Positions 7,782-15,925 of a stretch of DNA of 48,317 nt are shown piece after piece. The notes below the pieces were generated by a model. The model was not told the origin of the DNA. It worked only from the letters and a program-made list of their open reading frames with translations, and searched no databases. The position numbers and the translations under genes were made by a program. Numbering within the stretch: the first letter of the stretch is position 1; each line of letters opens with the position of its first letter. This stretch comes from CADEFQ01 sp035433705 (GTDB lineage: Bacteria > Pseudomonadota > Gammaproteobacteria > Steroidobacterales > Steroidobacteraceae), in assembly GCA_035433705.1 (NCBI GenBank), contig DAORVK010000021.1:1-48317 (forward strand), written 5' to 3'.

Positions 7782-9983
7782 ATGGTCTTCCCGCACGCTA
7801 CTGGGCTGCTGATCCTGGCCGTCGCCCTGGCGCCCGTTGCCGCCCACTCCCAATCCGCAACGCCGGGTACGGTCCTCGAAGAAGTGACGGTGACCGCATC
7901 GCGCAGCCCAGCCGAGCAGCGGCTCGATGCGGCAGCAGGCGGGACGGCCATTGTCACCTCGCGAGACTTGCCGGCCACGACGAATCTCACCCTCTCGCGT
8001 GCGCTCGCGGGCGTGCCTGGCGTGGTGGTGCAGGACTTCTTTGGCGCCAACGACCAGCCGCGCGTCCAGATTCGTGGCTCGGGCCTGCAGCAGAACCCGG
8101 TCGAGCGCGGCGTGCTCATGCTGCGCAACGGCCTGCCGCTCAATCGTGCGGACGGCTCCTATGTCGTCGGCTTCGCCGATCCGGGTGCAGCGGGGGCGGT
8201 CGAAGTCTACCGGGGTTACATGGCCAACCGGCTCGGGGCGACGGTGCTCGGCGGCGCGCTCAACCTGATCTCGCCCACCGGACATGATGCACCCGGCGTC
8301 GAACTCGGGGCCGGCGGCGGGAGTTTCGGTCAGCGCGACCTGTCTGTGCGGTATGGCCACGAGCGGGCGCGATTCGACACGCTGCTGCATGGAGATTTCA
8401 ACGATCGGGAGGGTTATCGCGCCTACAACGCGTCGCGGCGCGCGAGCATCGGTGGCAATGTCGGCACGCGAGTCTCCGACACGTTGACGGTACGCTTCTT
8501 CGCGAGCTTCGCTGATCTTGCCTTCGACGTCGCCGGGCCTTTGACGAGGGATGCGCTCGAGCGCAATCCGCGCAGCGTCTTCACCGGGCCGACCGTTACG
8601 CCGATGGGCGCGATCAATCCCGGTCCCAATGTCGTACGCGATCGCCCGTACCGGGAGGCGTCGCAGTTGCAGGCGGGAGCACGCGCGACGCAGACCTTTG
8701 GCGCGCACATCGTCGACCTCGCGGTGGGCCACGCACGCACGGACGATCACTTCAATTTTCCGGTTTCCGCGGGCCTGCGCGTAACGGAGGGCGATGACAC
8801 CACGGCAGTGCTGCGCTATGCGTTCAGGCCGGACGCCACACGTGCACTGCCCTTCTTCGAAGCCACGGCACAATCTGTGACCGGCACCGCCGATCGGGAG
8901 TACTTCCTGAACCTGGCGGGTCAGCGCGGATCACCATTTGGCCGTAATAGTCTCTCAGCCGAAACGATCGCGCTTTATGCGGGATTCAATATCCCAATAG
9001 GAAGCCAGTTTACGCTCTCGCCCTCAGCATCCTGGGCGCGCGCTGCCCGCGACAACCGTGATCGCTTCGGCCTGCCCATGCGGCCCACTGCGGCTTTCAG
9101 TCCGGTCAACCCCGCGATCCCGCTGCCGCCGGGCGCGGTGCCCGCCGTCGACAACAGTTATGCGCGTGACTACGAAGCCCTGAGCCCCGCGATCGGGCTC
9201 GCGTGGCAGCCGTCCGGCCATCACACCGTGTTCGTCGCGTACAGCCGCAGCTTCGAACCCCCTACCCATGACGATCTGCTGGCCACGATCGGTGGCACAC
9301 CGAACAGCAGCGCGGGACGCCCGAATCCCGCCGACCCCGCCCGGCCGGCTGCCGCCTTCGTCGCGCCCGCACTCAGGGCCCAGCGCGCCACGACCCTTGA
9401 AGCAGGCTGGCGCGGCAGCACCGCGAGCTTCACGTGGGACGCGGTCGTGTATCGCTCGTCGATCGACGATGAACTGCTCAGCCTGCGCGACGCAGCCGGC
9501 GTCCCGCTGGGTGCCGCCAACGCCCCCCACACGCGCCACCTCGGTGTCGAGGCCGGTGTCGGTGCGGAGCTGTCGCGGAACTTCAGCGGCCGGATCGTCT
9601 ACAGCTATCAGGATTTCCGGTTCAGGCGCGACCCGATGCGCGGCAACAATCATCTGGCAGGCGCGCCCCGTCACTGGGTGCACGGGACACTCGCCTGGCG
9701 GCCGACGATGCGCTGGAGCGGCGAGGCCGCGGTACGCTGGAGCCCCACGAAGACACCGGTCGACAATCTGAACACGCTCTTCAACGACCCCTACGCGACG
9801 CTCGACTTGCGGGTCGAGCGCCGCTTCGGCGAATCGCTGACGATGTTTGCCGAAATGAACAACGTGTTCGATGCAACCTGGGCATCCTCGACGCTGATCG
9901 TCGATCAGGCGCGCCCCGATCAGGCGGTATTCCTGCCCGGGGACGGCCGCGCGCTCGGTTTCGGCGTCCGCGTACAACTCTGA
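7782..9983 (+). CDS. TonB-dependent outer-membrane receptor
   Basis: 733 residues. A signal peptide (ending about AAHSQS) is followed by a TonB-box-like LEEVTVTAS, a plug domain (about 45-160, with LSRALAGVPGVVVQDFFG and the PRVQIRGSGLQ motif) and a 22-strand-type beta barrel ending in the aromatic-poor VRVQL. The plug motif RGSGLQQNPVERGVLMLRNGLPLNRADGS resembles FecA-like receptors for ferric chelates. The Fur-like operator in front fits a metal-chelate role, but the ligand is not visible. The GTG/ATG region has no strong ribosome site. It is followed after 24 bases by a secreted cupin and then a CopD-like membrane protein, which probably share the transcript. Confidence 0.9.
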   Translation: MVFPHATGLLILAVALAPVAAHSQSATPGTVLEEVTVTASRSPAEQRLDAAAGGTAIVTSRDLPATTNLTLSRALAGVPGVVVQDFFGANDQPRVQIRGSGLQQNPVERGVLMLRNGLPLNRADGSYVVGFADPGAAGAVEVYRGYMANRLGATVLGGALNLISPTGHDAPGVELGAGGGSFGQRDLSVRYGHERARFDTLLHGDFNDREGYRAYNASRRASIGGNVGTRVSDTLTVRFFASFADLAFDVAGPLTRDALERNPRSVFTGPTVTPMGAINPGPNVVRDRPYREASQLQAGARATQTFGAHIVDLAVGHARTDDHFNFPVSAGLRVTEGDDTTAVLRYAFRPDATRALPFFEATAQSVTGTADREYFLNLAGQRGSPFGRNSLSAETIALYAGFNIPIGSQFTLSPSASWARAARDNRDRFGLPMRPTAAFSPVNPAIPLPPGAVPAVDNSYARDYEALSPAIGLAWQPSGHHTVFVAYSRSFEPPTHDDLLATIGGTPNSSAGRPNPADPARPAAAFVAPALRAQRATTLEAGWRGSTASFTWDAVVYRSSIDDELLSLRDAAGVPLGAANAPHTRHLGVEAGVGAELSRNFSGRIVYSYQDFRFRRDPMRGNNHLAGAPRHWVHGTLAWRPTMRWSGEAAVRWSPTKTPVDNLNTLFNDPYATLDLRVERRFGESLTMFAEMNNVFDATWASSTLIVDQARPDQAVFLPGDGRALGFGVRVQL

Positions 9984-10007
9984 ATCCCGCCAACGAAAGG
10001 ACTTTGC

Positions 10008-10463
10008 ATGAAAAACCACGCCGTACCGCTCGCCGTTCTCGCCTCTCTGGCCGCCCTGGCTTTGCCGGGACTGGCGGCCGCCGACTCGACCCTGCTCGAA
10101 CTCGACAAGCTGCGCTACGAGACGGTCTACGACGTGGCGCAACGTGCCATCCTTGCAACCGACGCGGAAGGTCGCCCGCTCACCGCCCTCCTGCGCATCG
10201 CCAAAGGGCAGTTCGTGCCACCGCACGGCGCCGGGGGCCCGCTGCGTGTGCTGACGGTCGTGTCGGGCACGCTGTCCTGGGGCGACGGTCACGCCGTCGA
10301 TGAAGCGGCGGAGCGCAATTTCGGCCCCGGCAGCGTGATCGTCCTGCCCGCAGGGGGCGGCGAGCACTGGGCTGCGGCGCGCCACGACGATGTGCTGCTG
10401 CAGATTGTTGTCCTGCGCGAGGGCAAGCTGGCGCCGGAAGCGGCCGCGCAGCTCACGCGCTGA
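10008..10463 (+). CDS. Exported cupin-domain protein
   Basis: 151 residues with an AAAGGA ribosome site. The N-terminal 25 residues are a Sec signal peptide ending LAAAD. The rest is a single cupin barrel, seen in GQFVPPHGAGGPLRVLTVVSGTLSWGDG and GSVIVLPAGGGEHWAAA. The usual metal-binding HxH of the first cupin motif is reduced to one His (PPHG), with a second His in GEHW, so metal binding is uncertain. Its stop and the next start share TGATG, so it is coupled to the CopD-like gene. Placed after a TonB receptor, it may handle the imported ligand in the periplasm; this is inference. Confidence 0.75.
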   Translation: MKNHAVPLAVLASLAALALPGLAAADSTLLELDKLRYETVYDVAQRAILATDAEGRPLTALLRIAKGQFVPPHGAGGPLRVLTVVSGTLSWGDGHAVDEAAERNFGPGSVIVLPAGGGEHWAAARHDDVLLQIVVLREGKLAPEAAAQLTR

Positions 10464-10933
10464 TGGACACCGCGCTCGCCCGCGCCCTGCACGTGCTCGG
10501 CGTCGTCATCTGGATCGGCGGCGTCTCCATGGCGACCACAGTGGCGCTCCCCGCGATCCGGCGCGGCGCCCTGGGTGCGGATCGCCTGCAGGCATTCCAG
10601 ACGTTCGAGGGTCGTTTCGTCTGGCAGGCGCGTGCTGCCGTCATCGTCGTCGGCCTCACCGGCTTTTACATGATCGAACGCTTCGGCATCTGGTGGCGCT
10701 TTGGCGACGGCCACTACTGGTGGATGCACGCCATGGTCGGCGTGTGGACCTTGTTCATGCTGCTGCTCTTCGTCGGCGAGCCGTTCGTCCTGCACCGCTA
10801 TTTTCCGCTCTGGGCGCAGCGCCATCCCGAGCGCGCCTTCGCTGCGCTCTACTACGTACACGTGGCGCTGCTCGTGCTCAGCGTCGTGACGGTACTGGGT
10901 GCGACAGCAGGCAGCCACGGCTGGCTGCCGTAA
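10463..10933 (+). CDS. CopD-like integral membrane protein
   Basis: 156 residues with four hydrophobic helices at about 5-28, 52-70, 87-108 and 126-150. The start ALHVLGVVIWIGGVSMA, with a His in helix 1 and a His pair WWMHAMV in helix 3, is the pattern of the CopD/copper-resistance D-type domain and of related small di-haem membrane proteins. Intramembrane His residues could bind haem or copper. It overlaps the cupin gene by one base and ends the TonB-receptor operon, two bases before the convergent NsrR-like gene. Confidence 0.7.
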   Translation: MDTALARALHVLGVVIWIGGVSMATTVALPAIRRGALGADRLQAFQTFEGRFVWQARAAVIVVGLTGFYMIERFGIWWRFGDGHYWWMHAMVGVWTLFMLLLFVGEPFVLHRYFPLWAQRHPERAFAALYYVHVALLVLSVVTVLGATAGSHGWLP

Positions 10934-10935
10934 GC

Positions 10936-11376
10936 TCAGCGCTTGCGGGCAGCGGCCCTTGTTGCGGGCCCCGGCCCTGGAAAGGCGCAGTCGGCGACGG
11001 AACTGCGGTCGAGGTCGGCAATGAACGCTTCGCTCGCCTGCGCGAGGCGTGACTTGAGGCGGCAGCCGGGCGTCAGGAGGCAATTGCCACCATCGCTGCG
11101 GAAACATTCGACGAGCGCATAACGCTGCTCGAGGTAGCGCACCACTTCGCCCAGTCTGATCCTGTCCGCAGCGCGTGCGAGCCGCATGCCCCCGCCCGCG
11201 CCGCGTTGCGTCGTCACGAAGCCGCCGCGCGCAAGATCCTGCACCACCTTCGCGAGATGGTTGTAGGGAATGTGGAATTCCTCCGCAATCCGGAAGGTCG
11301 TCAAGGACTCGTCCGGCGCAGCGGCGAGTCGCATCAGAACCCGCAATCCGTAGTCGGTGAAGGCAGCAAGTCGCAT
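10936..11376 (-). CDS. nsrR: NsrR-like Rrf2-family NO-sensing repressor
   Basis: 146 residues. The Rrf2 winged helix is at 1-70 (MRLAAFTDYGLRVLMRLA, then HIPYNHLAKVVQDLARGGFV, then the wing TQRGAGGGMRLA). The cluster loop is CFRSDGGNC followed by LLTPGC: three cysteines spaced C-X7-C-X5-C, near residues 92, 100 and 106. This agrees with NsrR-type [4Fe-4S] or [2Fe-2S] repressors that lose DNA binding when the cluster reacts with NO. It is divergent from the nitric oxide reductase genes, with a candidate operator in the shared upstream region. The C-terminal 15 residues are Ala/Arg-rich and look disordered. Confidence 0.85.
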   Translation of the reverse strand: MRLAAFTDYGLRVLMRLAAAPDESLTTFRIAEEFHIPYNHLAKVVQDLARGGFVTTQRGAGGGMRLARAADRIRLGEVVRYLEQRYALVECFRSDGGNCLLTPGCRLKSRLAQASEAFIADLDRSSVADCAFPGPGPATRAAARKR

Positions 11377-11386
11377 GGGGTACCTG

Positions 11387-11406
11387 AATTGGTATTTACA
11401 ATGCTG
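11387..11406. promoter_or_regulatory. Candidate NsrR-type operator
   Basis: Just upstream of nsrR, GGTATT (11391-11396) and AATGCT (11400-11405) flank TAC, forming an imperfect inverted repeat similar to the ATTT-x-AAAT core of NsrR sites. A related sequence, GGTATTGCTGATGCC, occurs on the other strand at 11425-11440, giving two similar sites in the divergent promoter region. The match is partial. Confidence 0.35.
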
Positions 11407-11502
11407 ATTCGTTCAGCTAACAATTGGCATCAGCAATACCTGTTTGGCGCGCGCCTGTCCATTCGGGCCGGTGCTGCCCATTCGTACGGTCGGGAGGGTG
11501 GC

Positions 11503-11778
11503 ATGTCTCGAGAACGCATCATCCGCATGGGCGTCGCGATCGTTGCGAGCGCCGTAAGCCTGGCGCTGTCCTGGCCCTACTGGCGGGACTTCGAATACTG
11601 GCCGGAGTCGCGCGCGATGTGGCTCGCGTACTTCGCGCTGGGGTTTGTGCTCGCAGTCTACGTCTTCTACGCCTTTCTCGGCAGGCTCGGCACGCTGTTC
11701 GAGCATGACGCCCTCGAGCGCGCGCAGCGGTCGCAGGCCGCTCCTTCGGGTGATTCGGGCAGGGAGCACAAGCGATGA
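11503..11778 (+). CDS. Small two-helix membrane protein of the nitric oxide reductase operon
   Basis: 91 residues starting at 11503 behind GGGAGG. Two hydrophobic helices are visible (about 8-25 and 40-65, with WLAYFALGFVLAVYVFYAFLG), then a charged, Ala/Gln-rich tail. The stop overlaps the NorC-type gene by four bases. Small membrane polypeptides accompany some haem-copper oxidases and some NO reductases (the third subunit in Thermus is one example), so an accessory or assembly subunit is the best guess. I do not recognise a named family. The frame is open upstream to 11206, but that part lies antisense to nsrR and is not used. Confidence 0.7.
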   Translation: MSRERIIRMGVAIVASAVSLALSWPYWRDFEYWPESRAMWLAYFALGFVLAVYVFYAFLGRLGTLFEHDALERAQRSQAAPSGDSGREHKR

Positions 11779-12731
11779 GCTGCGCGCCGGGAGAACCCTG
11801 CGAGGAGGGCCTGAAGCGACGCCGCGCGCTGATCGTGCTCGGCCTGATGGGCGTACTTTTCATCGCGCTGTCGGCGGCCTCCTTCCTCGATTCGCGTGGC
11901 CAGGTGGTGCCTGCCGCCGTCAGCTATGCGGGCTACGACGTCGTTGAAGGCAAGCGGGTCTTTCAGGCCTGGAACTGCATGGGCTGTCACACGATCGTCG
12001 GCAACGGCGCCTATTTCGGCCCCGACCTCACGAAACTCTACGGCAAGGTCGGACCCGCCTGGATCGAAGCATTCCTGCCCTCCGCCGGCGCCTGGCCGAC
12101 CCGTGGCGCGGTGCAGCTGCAGCTCCAGAACGCCGCCATTGCCGCCGAAGCCGGCGTCGACTCGATCGACGCCTATCTCGGGAAGTATCCGGCCGCGGCC
12201 GAGCGCATCACGCGCCGCGGCGCGCACGCGACGCAGATGCCGAACCTGCCGCTCTCCCGCGAGGAGATCGGCCACCTGATCGCCTTCCTCAAGTACACCT
12301 CGAGCATGAACACCGAGGGCTGGCCGCCGACGCCGCGCGTCGATGGCCTCGCCTTCGCGCAGGCGGCGCCCGCATCCGCATCATCGCTGCCGGCGCCCGT
12401 CGCTGCGCAGCCGTCCGAACCGGCATCGCAGGCTGCGCGCGGCGCAGACCTCGCCCGTGACACCGGCTGCACAGCCTGTCACGCGAGCAGTTCCCAGCGA
12501 CTCGTCGGTCCCGGCTGGGGTGGTCTGTATGGCTCCGAAGTGGCATTGGCAGACGGCTCGAAAGCCCCGGCAGATGACGCCTACCTGACCGAATCGATCG
12601 TCGCTCCCGACGCGAAGATCGTCGCGGGCTTCGCGCCACACATGATGCCCGCGTACGACACGTTACTCGACGAGGGCGAGATCGCAGCGATCGTCGCGTA
12701 CATCCGCAGCCTCGGGGGAGCCCACCCATGA
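11775..12731 (+). CDS. norC: NorC-type cytochrome c subunit fused to a second cytochrome c domain
   Basis: 318 residues, about twice the length of ordinary NorC (about 150). After a membrane anchor (19-38), the first domain is plain NorC: haem motif NCMGCH (68-72), GNGAYFGPDL, a Met in HATQMPNL (155) and the closing FLKYTSSMNTEGWPP. A Pro/Ala/Ser linker (190-220) leads to a second haem domain: CTACH (232-236), RLVGPGWGGLYGS, ALADG, then HMMPAY (290-291) and IVAYIRSL. This second domain closely resembles the C-terminal cytochrome c domain of caa3-type oxidase subunit II. The protein should pass electrons through two haems to NorB. It overlaps both neighbours by four bases. Confidence 0.88.
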   Translation: MSCAPGEPCEEGLKRRRALIVLGLMGVLFIALSAASFLDSRGQVVPAAVSYAGYDVVEGKRVFQAWNCMGCHTIVGNGAYFGPDLTKLYGKVGPAWIEAFLPSAGAWPTRGAVQLQLQNAAIAAEAGVDSIDAYLGKYPAAAERITRRGAHATQMPNLPLSREEIGHLIAFLKYTSSMNTEGWPPTPRVDGLAFAQAAPASASSLPAPVAAQPSEPASQAARGADLARDTGCTACHASSSQRLVGPGWGGLYGSEVALADGSKAPADDAYLTESIVAPDAKIVAGFAPHMMPAYDTLLDEGEIAAIVAYIRSLGGAHP

Positions 12732-14407
12732 TTCGCATCGAGTACCAGACCCAGCGCCTGAGCCTGCGATTCTTCATGCTCATGCTTGTGCTGTTTTTCT
12801 TCCAGGCGGGATTCGGCCTGCTGCTGGCCGCCCAGCACATCGACCCCTCGCTGCTCGCCGGCACGCTGAACTTCAACATCGTGCGCGCCGAGCACACCAA
12901 TCTCGGCATCCTGTGGATACTCTCGGGCTTCATCGGCGCAATCCTCTACGTGGGGCCGCTGCTCTCGAAGCGCGAGCTCGCCGCCCCGGCGTTGATCAAG
13001 TTCCTCTTCTACGCAGTGATCGCGGTGGTCATCTGGAACGTCGTGGCGCAACTCTATGCGCAGCAGGGCCTCGCACTGTGGTACATGGGCCAGCCACTGC
13101 TGCAGGAAGGCCTCGAGTACCTCGAGGGCGGTCGCATCGTGGACGTCGTGATCCTGATCGGCTTTGCGATCCTGTGCTACGTCGTCCTGCGCACCTTCCC
13201 GAAGGTCAGGGACTGGAACGAGATTCACTGGGGCCTCGGCCTCGGAGTGATGGCGCTGACGCTCGTGTGGATCTTCGGCATGTTCTTCGTCGCACGGCTC
13301 GACCTGCAGGAGTACTTCCGCTGGTACGTCGTGCACTACTGGGTCGAAGGCGTATGGGAGGTCATCCACATCTCCCTCGTCGGCTTCTTCCTCGTGCTGA
13401 TGTTCAAGGCCGACGTGAAGTCGGTGGGCTTCGCCGTGTTCTGGGGCATCGCGCTCGTGTGGCTCTCGGGACTGCTCGGCAACGCGCACCATTATTTCTG
13501 GATCGGCACGCCCGAGTTCTGGCAGTTCTGGGGCTCGCTCTTCAGCGCACTCGAGCCACTGCCATTGATATTCTGCTTCTGGCACATCTATCTCGACGCC
13601 CACCAGGACGGCAAGCCGGTGGCGAACATGCCGGCCTTTTCGTTCCTGCTGGGTTCGGTGGTGCTCGAGCAGGTGGGCGCGGGCATCCTCGGTTTCACGA
13701 TGACGTTCGCGCTTACCAACGTGTGGTCGCACGGCACCTGGGTCACGCTGAGCCATGCCCACCTTGCGCTCTTCGGCACCTTCGGGATGCTCGGCCTCGC
13801 GGCGGCCTATTACACCGTGCCGCTGATGCGCGGCCTTGCCGGATTCGATCAGCGCCCGGGCCGGCTCGCGTTCTGGCTCGTGTTCACCGGCATGCTGGGA
13901 CTCGGCTTCGCCTTCGCGATCGGCGGCACCGTGCAGGTGTTCGTCTATCGCACGCTCGGCCTCGACTGGTTCGGCGGCGACGTGGCGCCGGCCATGCAGT
14001 TCGCGAAGCTGCTGGTGCCGGTCTTCGGTCTCGTGTTCATGGTCGGTGTATGCCTGCTGGTTTATGACCTGCTGACGCTCGGCATGCGTGCCCACGCGTC
14101 CGACGAGGCCGCGGCGACGGTGGCACCCGCCGGGTGGCGCCGCCCGTTGAGCGGCTGGGAGACCGGGCTCTGGCTGCTCGGCATGTGGATATTCGGCGCG
14201 ATCATCACGCTCGGCCTGCTGAGCTTCAACCTGCCCACGGTACGGGAAGGCAGCAAGCTGTTTCCCTATCTGATGGCGGGAATCGGCTATCCGGGCCTGC
14301 TGCTGACGACGCTGCTCTTCGTCGCACGCTTCCTGCGGTCGCTGGATGCGCGCAGTCAGGTCGCGCCAGATCTGTCTGGCGCCCGGCTGGGTCATGCCCT
14401 GTCGTGA
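12728..14407 (+). CDS. norB: Nitric oxide reductase large subunit (cNOR type, C-terminally extended)
   Basis: 559 residues. The catalytic set of cNOR NorB is intact: H56 (RAEHTNLG) and H345 as haem b ligands, H203 with E207 and E211 (VVHYWVEGVWE), H254/H255 (GNAHHYFWIG) for FeB, E276 (FSALEPLP), and H343 (SHAHLALFG) for haem b3. The position of each is about four less than in the Pseudomonas protein. The enzyme reduces two NO to N2O at a haem b3/FeB site, with electrons from NorC. Ordinary NorB ends about 120 residues after the last His pair; here 214 remain, adding two further hydrophobic helices (about 485-510 and 520-545). The last three genes form an overlapping operon under the likely control of NsrR. 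Confidence 0.92.
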   Translation: MIRIEYQTQRLSLRFFMLMLVLFFFQAGFGLLLAAQHIDPSLLAGTLNFNIVRAEHTNLGILWILSGFIGAILYVGPLLSKRELAAPALIKFLFYAVIAVVIWNVVAQLYAQQGLALWYMGQPLLQEGLEYLEGGRIVDVVILIGFAILCYVVLRTFPKVRDWNEIHWGLGLGVMALTLVWIFGMFFVARLDLQEYFRWYVVHYWVEGVWEVIHISLVGFFLVLMFKADVKSVGFAVFWGIALVWLSGLLGNAHHYFWIGTPEFWQFWGSLFSALEPLPLIFCFWHIYLDAHQDGKPVANMPAFSFLLGSVVLEQVGAGILGFTMTFALTNVWSHGTWVTLSHAHLALFGTFGMLGLAAAYYTVPLMRGLAGFDQRPGRLAFWLVFTGMLGLGFAFAIGGTVQVFVYRTLGLDWFGGDVAPAMQFAKLLVPVFGLVFMVGVCLLVYDLLTLGMRAHASDEAAATVAPAGWRRPLSGWETGLWLLGMWIFGAIITLGLLSFNLPTVREGSKLFPYLMAGIGYPGLLLTTLLFVARFLRSLDARSQVAPDLSGARLGHALS

Positions 14408-14414
14408 TCGGGAG

Positions 14415-14434
14415 GGGCCGGCCAGCACCGGCCC
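14415..14434 (+). terminator. Hairpin after norB
   Basis: GGGCCGG and CCGGCCC separated by six bases begin eight bases after the norB stop. The following sequence is only modestly T-rich (ACTTTCC), so termination strength is uncertain. Confidence 0.45.
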
Positions 14435-14531
14435 TCGCACTTTCCCGCCTCACGCTCTAATCTCCAGTGTGATGCAGTTCAAGCGCGGGCCGGGCCCAAG
14501 CGCCCATACTGCGCTCATTGGAGGCCTGCCC

Positions 14532-14996
14532 ATGCGCCCGCTCGTTGCCGTAGCCCTCGCCTTCTTCCTTGTGCCCCTCGCCGCGCAGGCCGACGTGTAC
14601 CGGTGGGTCGACGCGACCGGCCAGGAGCACTACAGCGACCTGCCGGTTGAAGGCGCCGAGCTGATCCGCACGACGGCGCCGCGCCCGCCCTCTGCCGGCA
14701 ACACCCCGCCGCGCGCGGCTGCAACGCCAGGCCCCGCCACGATCACCGCTGGGGGCGATACGCAGTCGACACGCGACGCCGAGCGTGCAGTCGCGAGAGA
14801 CCTCGCGGCACAGCGCGCCAAGGATTGCACCGAGGCCAAAGCCCGCTACGAGAAGTCGCTGCAGGCACGCCGGATCTTCCGCACGCTTGAAAGCGGCGAA
14901 CGCGAATATCTGTCCGACGCCGAAGCGGACAAGGTGCGGGTCGCAAACCGCGCCACCATGGAAACGGCCTGCGGCCAGTCGACCGCCTCGCGCTGA
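14532..14996 (+). CDS. DUF4124-domain exported protein
   Basis: 154 residues. GGAGG at 14519-14523 precedes the ATG at 14532. A signal peptide (1-20, ending AAQA) is followed by DVYRWVDATGQEHYSDLPV, the DUF4124 signature found near the N-terminus of many proteobacterial periplasmic proteins. A Pro/Ala-rich linker follows, then a charged, helical C-terminal segment of about 75 residues with one Cys at AKDCTEA and another near the end (ETACGQ), which could form a disulfide. Function is not known. Monocistronic, with a CATACT box about 25 bases upstream of the start. Confidence 0.8.
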   Translation: MRPLVAVALAFFLVPLAAQADVYRWVDATGQEHYSDLPVEGAELIRTTAPRPPSAGNTPPRAAATPGPATITAGGDTQSTRDAERAVARDLAAQRAKDCTEAKARYEKSLQARRIFRTLESGEREYLSDAEADKVRVANRATMETACGQSTASR

Positions 14997-15052
14997 CTGC
15001 TAGAGTTACGGCCCCGCAGCCCCGGCTGCAGTGACCTTCGGGCGGTGACAGC

Positions 15053-15925
15053 ATGCGAGCAGGATTCATCGGACTCGGCGCAATGGGCCGGCACATGGCC
15101 CGCAATCTTCACAAGGCCGGATTCCTCGCCGGCGTCTGGAACCGCACGGGTGCCGTCGCGCAGGAGATTGCCCGTGAAACGGGCGTGGCGGCCACCAATA
15201 CACCCGCCAGCCTCGCCGCCGAAGTCGATGCCATCGTGATCTGCGTATCGGCCGACGCCGATGTGCTCGCGGTCGTGCGCGATATCGCCCCCGCCGTGCG
15301 CGCGGGCGCGCTCGTGATCGACTGCTCGACGGTAAGCGCCGCTGCCGCGCGCGAGGCCGCGGCGCTGCTCGCGGCGCGCGGCGCCGCTTTCCTCGACTGC
15401 CCCGTGAGCGGCGGCGTCGAAGGCGCGCGTGACGCAACGCTCGCGGTCATGTGCGGCGGCGACGCGGCCGCATTCGAGCGGGCGCGGCCGCTGCTTGCGG
15501 CGATGGGACGCACCATCACGCATTTTGGCGCAAGCGGCGCAGGGCAGGCCGCGAAGGCCACGAACCAGATCATGTGCGCCGGCATCATCCGCGCCGTCGC
15601 CGAGGCGATGGCCTTTGCGCGCGCCCAGCAGTTGCCGCTCGACGCCCTCGTCGAGACGCTCGGCAAGGGCGCCGGTTCGAGCTGGTATTTCGTCAACCGT
15701 GCGCCGAACATGATCCGCGGCAGCTTCCCCGCGGGCTTTCGCGTGCGCCTGCACGCCAAGGACCTCGGTATCTGCCGCGCGATGGCGGCCGAGCATGGCG
15801 TCGCACTCCCCGTCGTCGAAAGCATGCTCGCCGAGTACGCGGAGCTCATCGCGCAGGGCTACGGCGATGAGGACATCTCCGCCGACTACCGTCTCAAGGC
15901 GGCGCTTTTCGATCGGCCCGCATGA
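15053..15925 (+). CDS. Beta-hydroxyacid dehydrogenase family oxidoreductase (3-hydroxyisobutyrate dehydrogenase-like)
   Basis: 290 residues. The Rossmann fold starts with GFIGLGAMGRHMARNL, the NAD(P)-binding GxGxxG. The substrate motif DCPVSGGVEGARDATL (about 118-133) and the catalytic lysine in GQAAKATNQ (about 173) follow, as in the 3-hydroxyisobutyrate, tartronate semialdehyde and glyoxylate reductase family. Residue 2 of the cofactor loop reads WNRT, where an Arg after Asn favours NADP, though this is a soft indicator. The substrate cannot be fixed. It overlaps the sensor kinase start by an ATGA, so it is co-transcribed with the two-component genes, perhaps only for convenience. Confidence 0.85.
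   Translation: MRAGFIGLGAMGRHMARNLHKAGFLAGVWNRTGAVAQEIARETGVAATNTPASLAAEVDAIVICVSADADVLAVVRDIAPAVRAGALVIDCSTVSAAAAREAAALLAARGAAFLDCPVSGGVEGARDATLAVMCGGDAAAFERARPLLAAMGRTITHFGASGAGQAAKATNQIMCAGIIRAVAEAMAFARAQQLPLDALVETLGKGAGSSWYFVNRAPNMIRGSFPAGFRVRLHAKDLGICRAMAAEHGVALPVVESMLAEYAELIAQGYGDEDISADYRLKAALFDRPA

Noticed and set aside
12300..12445. norC gap between the two haem domains as a frameshift or gene fusion artefact
   Set aside because: The Pro/Ala/Ser linker is in frame, with no stop and even codon use, so a true two-domain protein is the simpler reading.
12581..14440. 619-codon open frame on the minus strand
   Set aside because: It lies entirely antisense to norB and the end of norC, with low-complexity His/Glu/Arg-rich translation, a product of third-position GC bias.
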